From Oricola sp. (GTDB lineage: Bacteria > Pseudomonadota > Alphaproteobacteria > Rhizobiales > Rhizobiaceae), in contig NZ_JALEGV010000040.1 of the NCBI RefSeq assembly GCF_022763245.1, positions 124,001-188,000 of the forward strand: a DNA stretch of 64,000 nucleotides. The letters are read 5' to 3'. Numbering within the stretch: position 1 is the stretch's first letter; every line of letters begins with the position of its first letter. Position numbers and translations under genes: made by a program. The notes below the pieces were generated by a model. The model was not told the origin of the DNA. It saw only the letters and a list, made by a program, of their open reading frames with translations, and made no database searches. This document shows positions 10,821-18,578 of the stretch, one piece after another.

Positions 10821-11437
10821 CAGGCGGCTTTCCCGTCGGTTTCAGGCGTCAGGTAGCGTTCGATGTCCTTGAACAGCTCGGCAACCGACTGCATCAGCAT
10901 CAGGAGAATCCCCGTGATCATGACCAGCTTGACCGGCCAGAGCGGCGGCCGCCAGACGGAGCGGGATCGCTCCAATACCCCGATCTTCTCGGCTGCTGCG
11001 TCAGGTCCTCCGGTGAAGAACGAGCCGACCAGTCCGGCAAGGAAGCTTGGCGCGTCCTGGGTAAAGTTGCCGAGCGAGTAGGCGAAGGAATTGAGACCGC
11101 CGAAGAGCAGGAAGAACAAATAGACAATCAGGAAGAACACGGTGAAGCAGTCAACGAAAGCTTTGCGCCGGAAGCTCAGATTGCCGTAGATCAGGTCCAT
11201 GCGGACGTTGGATTCAAGTTGCACCGAATACGGCCCGCCGAACATGTAGTAGGCGACCATCAGGAACTGCGCCGTTTCCAGCGTCCAGAGCGAGGGCCGC
11301 ATGTTGGGCATCGTCTTGGTGAAGGACGACCACAGCAGAACCGCTATCATGACGAAGATCAGATACATGGCGAAACGCCCGACCCGATAGTTGAAGGCTT
11401 CGACCCATCGAACATAGGTCGCCATGAATTTGCGCAT
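10820..11437 (-). CDS. TRAP transporter small permease (DctQ-like)
   Basis: 205 residues with four hydrophobic segments and a longer loop between segments 3 and 4 than minimal DctQ proteins have. I chose the ATG at 11437 (MRKFMATYVRW) because AGGA lies 7 bases upstream. The longer open frame from 11503 would run through the hairpin at 11470-11497. The protein forms the membrane complex with the large subunit next door. Separation from the binding-protein gene by that hairpin suggests the permeases are made in lower amounts than the binding protein. Confidence 0.88.
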   Translation of the reverse strand: MRKFMATYVRWVEAFNYRVGRFAMYLIFVMIAVLLWSSFTKTMPNMRPSLWTLETAQFLMVAYYMFGGPYSVQLESNVRMDLIYGNLSFRRKAFVDCFTVFFLIVYLFFLLFGGLNSFAYSLGNFTQDAPSFLAGLVGSFFTGGPDAAAEKIGVLERSRSVWRPPLWPVKLVMITGILLMLMQSVAELFKDIERYLTPETDGKAA

Positions 11438-11469
11438 CCTGTCGTCCTGCCTTTCCCCGGTCAAAACAG

Positions 11470-11497
11470 AACCGGCCCCATTTTCCAGGGGCCGGTT
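11470..11497 (-). terminator. intergenic hairpin between TRAP binding protein and permease genes
   Basis: Perfect 10-bp inverted repeat (AACCGGCCCC / GGGGCCGGTT) with an 8-base loop. On the leftward transcript it is followed by CTGTTTTGA. It lies between the stop of the binding-protein gene (11513) and the small-permease start (11437). The weak T-tail fits partial termination (attenuation) or protection of the upstream mRNA from 3' decay, either of which gives more binding protein than permease. Confidence 0.75.
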
Positions 11498-11512
11498 TCG
11501 CATGATCCCTGA

Positions 11513-12571
11513 TTAGCTGCGGCTGTAAGGATAGCCGGCGCTGTTGATCACCTTGCGATAGTGGCGGAAGATATCAACCAGTTTGGCTTCGAGTTCGCCT
11601 TCCTGAGCGATCTCGTCCCAGAAGCTCTCCGCCGCGTCTTCGACCTGAGACCACTCGTCCTGCGGGATCGAGGTCAGTTCGAGCTTGTCGCCTTCGGCGC
11701 GCAGCTTCGCCTCGCCGCCCCAATACCACTGGTTGCGGTAGAAGTGGCCGCTCTCGACGCACGACATGACCAGCTGCTTCAGTTGATCCGGCAGGTCCGC
11801 CCAGCGCTGCTGGTTGACGAAGAACGAGCCGATCCAGGCACCCGAGATGTTGTTGGTCAGGAAGTAGTCGGTCACGTCGGCCCAGCCGACGGTGTAGTCC
11901 TCGGTGATGCCCGACCAGGCCATGCCGTCGAGCTCGCCCGTCTGAACGGCGACTTCGGCATCCTCGTAGGGAATGTTCACCGGCACCACGCCGAACTGCG
12001 CCAGGAAGCGGCCGGCCGTCGGGAAGGTGTAGAGGCGCAGGCCGTCGAGATCGGCCAGCGAGGTGATTTTCTTCTTGGTGTTGAAGTTGCAGGGGTCCTG
12101 CCCCGCAGCCGACAGCCACTTGACGCCAACCTTGGCATATTCCTCGTCCCAGATTTCCGCGAGACCGTACTGCTTGAACAGAACCGGCACGTCGAGCGCG
12201 TGACGGGTGGCGAGCGGGAAGTAACCGCCGAACTGGCGAACCGGGGTCGGCGAGGCCATGCTGTCATCGTCGGAATGCACAGCGTCGATCGTACCGCTCT
12301 GCAGGGCGCGGAAGAGTTCGCCGGTGGGGACGAGTTGGTCGGCGTAGAACAACTCGACTTCCATTTCGCCGTTGGCCGCGGTGTTGATCGCGTCGACGAT
12401 CGGCTTGGTGACGTGCTGGCCGAGCGTGGTTCCCGCATAGGTCTGGAAGCGCCACTTGATCGGGGCCTGGGCCTTGACGATCGCCGGTGCCGCTAGCGTC
12501 GTCGCGCCTGCGGCGGCAGTCATGATACCGGCGTTTTTCAGGAACCGGCGCCTGGATGCGTTTCTTTCCAT
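11513..12571 (-). CDS. TRAP transporter substrate-binding protein, Tat-exported (DctP-like)
   Basis: 352-residue periplasmic binding protein. The N-terminus has a twin-arginine signal (SRRRFLKNAG), a hydrophobic stretch and a probable AQA cleavage site near residue 35, so it appears to be exported folded by Tat. The body matches the DctP family, with LRLYTFPTAGRFLAQFG and VQTGELDGMAWSG typical of the ligand-binding hinge. The ATG at 12571 has AGGA 8 bases upstream; a TTG at 12595 would add eight residues but has no comparable site. It binds the substrate for the DctQM-like permeases downstream. The exact ligand is not predictable from the sequence. Confidence 0.9.
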   Translation of the reverse strand: MERNASRRRFLKNAGIMTAAAGATTLAAPAIVKAQAPIKWRFQTYAGTTLGQHVTKPIVDAINTAANGEMEVELFYADQLVPTGELFRALQSGTIDAVHSDDDSMASPTPVRQFGGYFPLATRHALDVPVLFKQYGLAEIWDEEYAKVGVKWLSAAGQDPCNFNTKKKITSLADLDGLRLYTFPTAGRFLAQFGVVPVNIPYEDAEVAVQTGELDGMAWSGITEDYTVGWADVTDYFLTNNISGAWIGSFFVNQQRWADLPDQLKQLVMSCVESGHFYRNQWYWGGEAKLRAEGDKLELTSIPQDEWSQVEDAAESFWDEIAQEGELEAKLVDIFRHYRKVINSAGYPYSRS

Positions 12572-12636
12572 AGTCTTCTTCCTCTGCTTCGACAAAGAGT
12601 TGCGGGACCTGAATGCAGTGCTCCCCGATCGTGTTT

Positions 12637-13410
12637 TCAGGTCCCCACCAGCATTCCATTATCGACAAACAGCGTTTCGCCGTTGACGAAGCTGGATTCG
12701 GGGCTTGCGAGAAACAGTGCCGCTTGCGCGACTTCCTCGGGCTCGCAGATGCGGCCCTGAAGCTTGATGATGTCGTCCTCGGTCACGTCCACGCCGAGTT
12801 CACGCAGTTCCTTCAATTCGCGCAATCCGTGATCGGTGCGGATGAAGCCCGGGCAGACCGCGTTGCAGCGGATGCCCTCGTCCCGGTACTCGATCGCGAT
12901 CGCGCGGGTGAACATGTGGCAAGCCCCCTTCGAGGTGCAGTAGAGCACCTCCTTGGGCGTCCCGGCCACCGCGGAGATGGAGGAGGTGTTGACGATCGTG
13001 CCCTGTCCGCGCGCCAGCATCACCGGCAGGACGGCGCGCGTCATCAGGAACATGGACTTGACGTTGACGCTCATCATCCAGTCCCACTCGGCCTCGGTCG
13101 TGTCGAGAAACGGCTTCACGATGACCGTGCCGGCGTGGTTGTAGAGGGTGTCGATCCGCCCGTCGAAGCGGTCCTTGATGGTGGCGACAGCCGCCTCGAC
13201 CTCGTCGGCTTTGGACACGTCGCACTTGACGAAGAACGCCTTGCCGCCCTGCGCTTCGATTTCCGCCGCTCGCTGCTGACCGGCCTCGACCTGGATGTCG
13301 ACGACGGCGACATGAGCACCCTCGCGTGCAAAGAGGCTGGACGCCGCGCCACCGGCGCCGGCGGCGCCTCCGCTGACAATCGCGTTCCAGCCTTCCAACC
13401 TACCAGCCAT
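12637..13410 (-). CDS. SDR-family oxidoreductase
   Basis: 257-residue short-chain dehydrogenase. It has a glycine-rich cofactor loop (SGGAAGAGG, about residues 12-20), VVDIQ at the end of beta-2 (NAD-type acidic residue), NTSSIS with the catalytic serine, and YCTSKGACHMF with the Tyr-x3-Lys pair. The C-terminus (FVDNGMLVGT) is typical of classical SDRs. The start at 13410 is preceded by AAAGGGAG 8 bases upstream; an earlier in-frame start at 13485 has no comparable site. It is first in the leftward catabolic block and probably oxidises a hydroxyl or reduces a keto group in that pathway. The 217-base spacer to the divergent LuxR gene must hold both promoters. Confidence 0.9.
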   Translation of the reverse strand: MAGRLEGWNAIVSGGAAGAGGAASSLFAREGAHVAVVDIQVEAGQQRAAEIEAQGGKAFFVKCDVSKADEVEAAVATIKDRFDGRIDTLYNHAGTVIVKPFLDTTEAEWDWMMSVNVKSMFLMTRAVLPVMLARGQGTIVNTSSISAVAGTPKEVLYCTSKGACHMFTRAIAIEYRDEGIRCNAVCPGFIRTDHGLRELKELRELGVDVTEDDIIKLQGRICEPEEVAQAALFLASPESSFVNGETLFVDNGMLVGT

Positions 13411-13627
13411 GCGCCAAGCTCCCTTTCGTCTGTTCGGACCGTTGCCAGCACGGAAGCGTAAGCGCTTTGCGCGGCTGCGAACCATTCCCTGAAAGGGTAG
13501 GCGCGAATAGTGCTGGATTGTTATGCCGCATACCCCCTAAGGTGTAGAGGCTTGGCTGCGCTGCAGCATTGCGGCACGATCGTGCCATGCGCGAAACGGA
13601 CAATTCGAGCAGATTCGGGGCTCTGCG

Positions 13628-14476
13628 ATGGACCATCCGATAGGCAACGTCGCGTCGATCGCGCGGGTTGACGAGTTTGCGCGCATCATGGCCGCGCTGG
13701 ACACGACGGCCCTGCCCTCGCTGCTGGTGACGTTCCTGCGCAACACGGTCGATTTCGAGCATGCGCCGATCTTCGGCTATCCGCCGGGACGCCGTCCCGT
13801 CTTCCTGTTCGACGGCTTCTCCGACAGCCAGAAACACTCTCTCATCGCGCCCTATCTGCAGGGCACCTATCTGGTCGATCCGTTCTTCAAGGCGTGCCAG
13901 GACAGTCTCGAACCCGGCCTGTACCGCATGCGCGACCTTGCCCCCGACGAGTTCTACGCGCAGGTCGGCGCACATCCGGGATATGTTTCGCCCTGCGTCT
14001 CCGACGAGCCGGGCTATCTGGCGGAAGAGATCGGCTTCTTTGCCCGCAACGCCCATGGCGCCTACATCGTCGTCTCCCTGATGCGACCGCACGACGCCTC
14101 GCCGTTCAGCGAGTACGAACTCGACAGGCTGCGTGAAATCGAACCGCTGGTGCAGACCGCGATGGCGCGCCACTGGCAGGGTCTCGGCGGAAACCCGGCC
14201 AAGCCCGCGGCGCCCGGCTGCCTGTCGGATTATGTCGAGCACACGCTTGAGACCTTCGGGGAACGCGCTTTGACGAAGCGCGAACAGGAGGTCGCCCAGA
14301 TGATCCTGCGGGGCCATTCCTCGGAATCGCTCGCCCTGCAGCTCGGCATCTCGGTCGCCACCGCGAAGATCCATCGCCGGAACCTTTATGCAAAGCTGGG
14401 CGTTTCCTCCCAGTCGGAACTCTTCGCGCTGTTTCTGGACGTCCTGTCGGGCGCTCCCGTCAGCGATCCGGCCTGA
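13628..14476 (+). CDS. LuxR-type helix-turn-helix regulator
   Basis: 282 residues. The C-terminal GerE/LuxR helix-turn-helix (about 212-275) contains TKREQEVAQMILRGHSSES and VATAKIHRRNLYAKLGVSSQSELF. The first 200 residues do not show a receiver domain (no DD..D..K pattern) or a recognisable autoinducer-binding domain, so it is an orphan LuxR-type protein with an unknown sensor part. It is divergent from the SDR/TRAP/ligase block and is its most likely activator. The spacer at 13411-13627 includes an imperfect dyad around TACCCCCTAAGGTGTA (about 13537-13552), a weak operator candidate. Confidence 0.87.
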   Translation: MDHPIGNVASIARVDEFARIMAALDTTALPSLLVTFLRNTVDFEHAPIFGYPPGRRPVFLFDGFSDSQKHSLIAPYLQGTYLVDPFFKACQDSLEPGLYRMRDLAPDEFYAQVGAHPGYVSPCVSDEPGYLAEEIGFFARNAHGAYIVVSLMRPHDASPFSEYELDRLREIEPLVQTAMARHWQGLGGNPAKPAAPGCLSDYVEHTLETFGERALTKREQEVAQMILRGHSSESLALQLGISVATAKIHRRNLYAKLGVSSQSELFALFLDVLSGAPVSDPA

Positions 14477-14498
14477 GCCACCAGCAAAGAGCCAGCTT

Positions 14499-15314
14499 CT
14501 ACCCATGCCGCTGTCCCATTCGTCCGCGACCGACCGGATGAGCGCAAGCCTCCAATGCACGCTCGATGATCTTCGCCAGCGTTTCCGCGACATGCCCGGC
14601 ACCGGCGACATCGCCGACGAGATCGTTTCGAACCTCGATCATCACGTTCAAGAGGCCGGACGGCAGCGCATGCTGCTTCAACGTGTGTGTTACGCCGTCC
14701 TGCGGCCCATAGGGCTCGTTGAGCGCCGTCTTCATCGACGTGAACGCCGGCGCCGCATCGAGCATGGCGCGGGCGAGCCGGTCGTCGGCGTCGTGCAGAA
14801 GTCCGAGTTCGACCTTGCGGCTGACACCGAAGAAGACCGGAGCGAAGCTGTGGATCGTTACGATCGCCGGGCGCTCGGGGCCCTTGCCTGCAATGGTCTC
14901 CGCGAGCAGAGCCCTGAACGGCTCGTAGACCGCGTCGATGCGCTTGCGGCGCTCCGCTTCCGTCAGATTCGCATTGGCCGGCGCCTCGATCAACTCGCTC
15001 CTGGCGGGGATCGCGTCGGGCGCCTCCGGCGGGCGGTTGCAGTCATAGACCAGCCGCGACACGCGCGAAGCGACAAGCGGCGCATCCAGCAAACCGGCCA
15101 GTCCGGTTGCGACGGACAGTGCGCCGATGTCCCAGGCGGCATGGGAAAGCCGGTCGTCCTCGCGCAGGCCCAGCCCCGCCATGCTCTTTGGCACGAAGGC
15201 GCTCGCATGTTCGCAGACAAGCACGATCGGCGCTTCACCGCCCGGATTGATCACCTCGGCGGCTGGTTCCTCGGACGGCGCGAGCACCGTGGCGTTGTGT
15301 GCGGAAACACCCAT
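14499..15314 (-). CDS. N-formylglutamate amidohydrolase family protein
   Basis: 271 residues matching the FGase/HutG-type family. The N-terminal motif VLVCEHAS (about 32-39) is followed by SHAAWDIGA, VYDCNRPP, IHSFAPVF and VMIEVRNDL, which carry the family's metal-binding and active-site residues. Known members hydrolyse the amide of N-formylglutamate. No other histidine-degradation gene is visible here. Next to a gamma-glutamyl ligase and two dehydrogenases, it could instead cleave a glutamate amide at the end of that pathway (inference). It is divergent from the RpiR regulator across an AT-rich spacer. Confidence 0.85.
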   Translation of the reverse strand: MGVSAHNATVLAPSEEPAAEVINPGGEAPIVLVCEHASAFVPKSMAGLGLREDDRLSHAAWDIGALSVATGLAGLLDAPLVASRVSRLVYDCNRPPEAPDAIPARSELIEAPANANLTEAERRKRIDAVYEPFRALLAETIAGKGPERPAIVTIHSFAPVFFGVSRKVELGLLHDADDRLARAMLDAAPAFTSMKTALNEPYGPQDGVTHTLKQHALPSGLLNVMIEVRNDLVGDVAGAGHVAETLAKIIERALEACAHPVGRGRMGQRHG

Positions 15315-15409
15315 GCGTACAATTCATTACAAAAAAAAATCTTCTGTCAATATCGTTTCAGTAGACAATGTTACGGGCAGCGGATAGCCCGGGACGGAAA
15401 GGAGCGCGC
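15315..15409. promoter_or_regulatory. AT-rich divergent spacer between amidohydrolase and RpiR genes
   Basis: This 95-base spacer is far more AT-rich than its surroundings. It has a run of nine A at 15331-15339 and a TTGACA hexamer on the minus strand (15345-15350). It must hold the promoter of one or both divergent genes and is the natural place for RpiR binding. No clear -10 at a standard distance could be assigned, so the promoter itself is not defined. Confidence 0.5.
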
Positions 15410-16282
15410 GTGAGCGACACTCAGCCATCGGTGAAGATGCGCATCCGGGAGCGCATGGACACGCTGACGCCATCGGAGCGGCAGCTCGTGTCCGTCTTGC
15501 TGCAGGACTATCCGGTCGCCGGATTGGGTTCGATCACGGAACTCGCCAAACAGGCCGGCGTATCGACACCGACGGTGATCCGCACGGCGCGCAAACTGGG
15601 CTTCGAAGGCTTTCCGGACATGCAGGGCGCGATCCGCGAGGAAATCGCCGCCCAGATCAAGGAACCGATCTCGCGCCGCGATGCCGGCCGCGCCAACGCC
15701 CGCGACGACCATACGCTGAACCAGTTCGCCGACGCTGTGTCGGCCAATATCCGAAACACGCTTCAGCGCCTCAATCCGGACGCCTTCGACACGGTCGTGA
15801 AGCTTCTGGCCGATCCGAAGCGCGACGTCTATCTGGCCGGCGGGCGCATCACGCGCTCCAACGCCGACTATTTCTTCAACCACCTGCAGATCATCCGGCC
15901 GAACGTGACGCTGCTCAGCCAGACGCCGAATGTATGGCCGCAATACCTGCTCGACATGGGTCGCAAGTCGGTCCTCGTCCTGTTCGACATCCGCCGCTAC
16001 GAGTCGGACCTGGCGAAGCTGGCCAAGCTGGCGCATGACCGCGATTGCACGATCGTGCTGTTCACCGACCAGTGGGGCTCGCCGATCAGCCGGCTTGCCG
16101 ACCATTGTTTCCACGCGCTGGTCGAAGCCCCGTCAAGCTGGGACTCCACCATCGCGATCATGCTGATCGTGGAAGCGCTGATCGCCGACGTGCAGGCCGC
16201 ACGGTGGGAGGATTCCAAGGGCCGTATCGAGGAACTGGAATCGATGTTCGGCAAGACCAAGCTGTTTCGAAACCAGGGCTGA
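15410..16282 (+). CDS. MurR/RpiR-family transcriptional regulator
   Basis: 290 residues. The N-terminal HTH_6 domain (about 1-77) has LTPSERQLVSVLL and ITELAKQAGVSTPTVIRTARKLG. A C-terminal SIS domain (about 120-265) has VYLAGGRITRSNADY and SVLVLFDIRRYESD. SIS domains in this family usually bind phosphosugars, although members controlling amine or amino-acid catabolism exist. The GTG at 15410 is chosen because AAGGAG lies 5 bases upstream; an in-frame ATG at 15368 lacks such a site. It probably regulates the divergent amidohydrolase and perhaps the neighbouring TRAP/ligase block. Confidence 0.9.
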   Translation: MSDTQPSVKMRIRERMDTLTPSERQLVSVLLQDYPVAGLGSITELAKQAGVSTPTVIRTARKLGFEGFPDMQGAIREEIAAQIKEPISRRDAGRANARDDHTLNQFADAVSANIRNTLQRLNPDAFDTVVKLLADPKRDVYLAGGRITRSNADYFFNHLQIIRPNVTLLSQTPNVWPQYLLDMGRKSVLVLFDIRRYESDLAKLAKLAHDRDCTIVLFTDQWGSPISRLADHCFHALVEAPSSWDSTIAIMLIVEALIADVQAARWEDSKGRIEELESMFGKTKLFRNQG

Positions 16283-16320
16283 CGGCCAAACGCCGCGCCC
16301 TGATCCCGCGGGACTGGCCC

Positions 16321-16635
16321 CTATTCGTCGACCACGGCGACGAAGCCCTCGAAATTCGGGTGTCCGGCATACATGCCCTTGTTGTTGCCGGCGTTCTTGT
16401 GGGCATTGCGGAAATTGTCCGACCGGGTCCAGTCGATGAAATCCTGCTCGCTCTCCCAGATCGTGTGGGACGCATAGAGCGTGGTCTTGGCTTCCTCGTC
16501 GCGGGGGCCTTTCAGGAGATGAAACGACCGGAAACCAGCCATCTCGGCGAGGCTGGAGTTACGGTTGCGCCAGACGTTCTCGAAGGCCTCTTCGTGGCCT
16601 TCATTGACGCGAAACCGGTTCATTGCGACATACAT
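16321..16635 (-). CDS. hmuQ: IsdG/HmuQ-type haem-degrading monooxygenase
   Basis: 104-residue ABM-fold protein at the end of the tonB operon. It keeps the catalytic triad of IsdG-type haem oxygenases: N6 (AMNRF), W69 and H79 (in DWTRSDNFRNAHK). The W-to-H distance of 10 residues equals that of staphylococcal IsdG. Such enzymes open haem and release iron without the canonical HO-1 fold. The position behind tonB and beside the haem receptor supports this over the generic annotation 'antibiotic biosynthesis monooxygenase'. The ATG at 16635 has AAAGGAAG upstream. Bradyrhizobium HmuQ/HmuD are known relatives in function; the symbol here is by analogy. Confidence 0.85.
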   Translation of the reverse strand: MYVAMNRFRVNEGHEEAFENVWRNRNSSLAEMAGFRSFHLLKGPRDEEAKTTLYASHTIWESEQDFIDWTRSDNFRNAHKNAGNNKGMYAGHPNFEGFVAVVDE

Positions 16636-16680
16636 TTCTGCTTCCTTTCCTGTGAAACTGGGGATCCGACGGGGCTGCGC

Positions 16681-17802
16681 TCAGCGCCTGACCTCGATCG
16701 GAATGACGAAACTGCGTTGCGCGCCGGCCGGCGGCGGCGGGAACGGCGCGGAGCGCCGGACATGGTCGAGGGCGACCTTGTCGATGGCGGCCGAGCCCGA
16801 ACTCGCGGCGAGCCTTATGCTAGAAAGCCGTCCACTCGACGAGATCGAGAAGCGCACCCGGGCGACGCCGGCACCGCCCGCGCGCTGCTGGCGTGTGCGG
16901 CGGATCTTGGAATAGACCTTGCCGGGATAGTTCGAGGCATTGGCATTGCCGGCGGTCCGGGCCTTGCCGTCCTTCTGCGAGCCGCCGGTCTTCGCCTTCT
17001 GCGTGGTGCGGCCCGACGCGTTTCCGGCGCGGGCGTCGCGGCTGGCGTTGCCGCGGGCGGATTGAACGGCGGCCTTCTTGGCAACCTGCCTCTTCGGAGG
17101 GGCCTTCTTCTTCACGTCCCGCGCCTTCGTCTCGGCGAGATTGCGGGCGTCCTCCGGACGCGGCGGGCGGGCGACGGGGATCGGAACGGGTCGTTCTTCC
17201 GGTTCGGCCTCGACGGTTTCCGTGATCTGGGCCGGCGCGAGCGCGGCGACCTCGGTCGCCTGGCTCGGCGGGGCCGTTTCGGCGGGCTTGACGGGTGACG
17301 CCTGGAGCGGCGCCAGTTGCGGCTGCGCCGGTTCAGCCGCGGGCGCGGCGGGAGCGAGCGCCGGCTTTGCGGGGTCGGGACGCGCGGTCTCGACGAAGGG
17401 CATGTCCGCTGCGGGCGTGTTCGTCGCGGCAGGCGCGGCCTGCGCTTCGGTCGCGGGTGCGAGCGCTTCCCGGACAGGCGGCGGCGCCTGAACGGGCACC
17501 GGCCTGACGCTGGCGACCGTCAACGGACGCGTCGCCTCGATCGGCTCGCTCACCGAGGGTTCTGTCATCTCGACGGATGGCGGCGACGGCTCGACCGTCG
17601 AGGTCTCGGCGGGTTGGAGCCTGTCGCTGCCCTGCAGAAGATCTTCGAAGCCCGACCCGAGCGCGGCGATCTCGGCGGTGGTTCCGCCCTGTATCAGCGC
17701 GGGAGGATCCGAAGGCGCGACGGCCATCGCGGCGGCGAAGTGCACGCCCAGCGAGGCGACAACCGCGACCCAGACGCGCAGGGCGCGACGCGAGGTGATC
17801 AT
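16681..17802 (-). CDS. tonB: TonB energy transducer
   Basis: 373 residues. There is one N-terminal membrane anchor (about 9-28), then a long Pro/Ala-rich periplasmic spacer (about 30-290) with basic K/R-rich stretches, and a C-terminal TonB domain (about 300-373; VYSKIRRTRQ, ARVRFSISSSGRLSSI, FPPPPAG). It passes proton-motive force from ExbBD to outer-membrane receptors. It is longer than E. coli TonB (239 residues), as is common in rhizobia. Its start overlaps the stop of the second exbD by 4 bases, and the haem monooxygenase follows 45 bases later. It most likely serves the haem receptor encoded at 19976-22177. Confidence 0.92.
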   Translation of the reverse strand: MITSRRALRVWVAVVASLGVHFAAAMAVAPSDPPALIQGGTTAEIAALGSGFEDLLQGSDRLQPAETSTVEPSPPSVEMTEPSVSEPIEATRPLTVASVRPVPVQAPPPVREALAPATEAQAAPAATNTPAADMPFVETARPDPAKPALAPAAPAAEPAQPQLAPLQASPVKPAETAPPSQATEVAALAPAQITETVEAEPEERPVPIPVARPPRPEDARNLAETKARDVKKKAPPKRQVAKKAAVQSARGNASRDARAGNASGRTTQKAKTGGSQKDGKARTAGNANASNYPGKVYSKIRRTRQQRAGGAGVARVRFSISSSGRLSSIRLAASSGSAAIDKVALDHVRRSAPFPPPPAGAQRSFVIPIEVRR

Positions 17803-18191
17803 TCGAGCCCCCTTTCGGTGACGATGAAGACGCGCTGCGCGCCCTCCCTGCGCAGATCTTCGGCGATTTCGATCAGCTTTGTCGCGGCAAGCGCCCGATC
17901 CGGCACGATGCGGATCGCCGGTTCCTCGTCCTGACCCAGTTGCGCGACGATGCCCGCGGGATCGGTCGCTTCGCCGCGCCAGGTGATGGTTCCGTCGGCG
18001 TGGATGACCGCCGCGTCCGGCGGTTCGCGGCCCTCAAGCCCCGCCGTGCGCACCAGGGAAAGATCGCTGTCCAGCGGCGGCGCGAGCGTGCCAGCGATGA
18101 GGAAGAAGATCAGCATCAGGAAGACGATGTTGATCAGCGCGATGGTCGGCTCGGCCTTCTTGCTGCCCGAGGATGCCGCGGCAAGTCGCAT
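17799..18191 (-). CDS. exbD: ExbD/TolR-family protein (second copy)
   Basis: 130 residues: one membrane helix near the N-terminus (about 18-40; ALINIVFLMLIFFLIAG) and a periplasmic ExbD domain. It lacks the aspartate of the motor helix in the usual place: the segment reads TIALINIVFLMLIFF, where the other copy reads MTSLIDVIFLLLLFF, so N replaces D. The gene follows the first exbD by 9 bases and overlaps tonB by 4. Two ExbD paralogs in one operon are known in other proteobacteria, but the loss of the conserved membrane acid suggests this copy has a structural or modulating role. Confidence 0.88.
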   Translation of the reverse strand: MRLAAASSGSKKAEPTIALINIVFLMLIFFLIAGTLAPPLDSDLSLVRTAGLEGREPPDAAVIHADGTITWRGEATDPAGIVAQLGQDEEPAIRIVPDRALAATKLIEIAEDLRREGAQRVFIVTERGLE

Positions 18192-18200
18192 GTCGCCCCC

Positions 18201-18578
18201 TCACCGCAACACTGCGACCGACAGGTCGGGCACGGCGCGCAGCACCGCGTAGAGGTCGATGAAGCGCTGCGAATCCGTCGAGTCATCGAGCTTGAGGAGC
18301 ACCGTGTTCGCGCCCGCTTCCGCCTGTTCGGCGAGTGCGGCCGAGACGTCGTCAAGCGCCGTCTCGCGGCCGTTGAGCAGGATGCGGCCGGCATCGAGGC
18401 GCAGATAGACCGGCGTTGCCGCCCTGCCCGCTCCGCCGCCCGGCGCGGTCAATTCGATCTCGCCGAACCGCGTGAAGGTCGAGGACAGCATGAAGAACAG
18501 CAGCAGCAGGAAGATGACGTCGATCAGCGACGTCATCGAGATCGCGCTGCGCCTCCGCTCGGCACCGTCAAGCCGCAT
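18201..18578 (-). CDS. exbD: ExbD biopolymer transport protein (first copy)
   Basis: 125 residues: one membrane helix (about 13-37) containing MTSLIDVIFLLLLFFML, which keeps the conserved aspartate thought to carry protons in ExbD/TolR, then a periplasmic domain of about 85 residues. It overlaps the end of exbB by 11 bases, so the two are coupled. It forms the ExbBD motor that energises TonB. This copy has the intact motor residue and is likely the main functional subunit. Confidence 0.92.
   Translation of the reverse strand: MRLDGAERRRSAISMTSLIDVIFLLLLFFMLSSTFTRFGEIELTAPGGGAGRAATPVYLRLDAGRILLNGRETALDDVSAALAEQAEAGANTVLLKLDDSTDSQRFIDLYAVLRAVPDLSVAVLR

Noticed and set aside
8793-10856. Long open frame on the plus strand (687 codons) across the TRAP permease and ligase genes
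   Set aside because: It lies antisense to well-supported genes and its product is rich in His, Arg and Asp with no domain or membrane pattern, as expected of a shadow frame in GC-rich DNA.
11438-11503. Longer start of the TRAP small permease at 11503
   Set aside because: It would place the intergenic hairpin inside the coding sequence and lacks a good ribosome-binding site, while 11437 has one.
13537-13552. Imperfect dyad around TACCCCCTAAGGTGTA as a LuxR-type operator
   Set aside because: Several mismatches and no second copy near the other cluster promoters; mentioned only as a weak candidate under the regulator.
13628-14476. Quorum-sensing (autoinducer-binding) LuxR
   Set aside because: The N-terminal 200 residues do not show the conserved Trp/Tyr/Asp pattern of autoinducer-binding domains and no luxI-type synthase gene is nearby.
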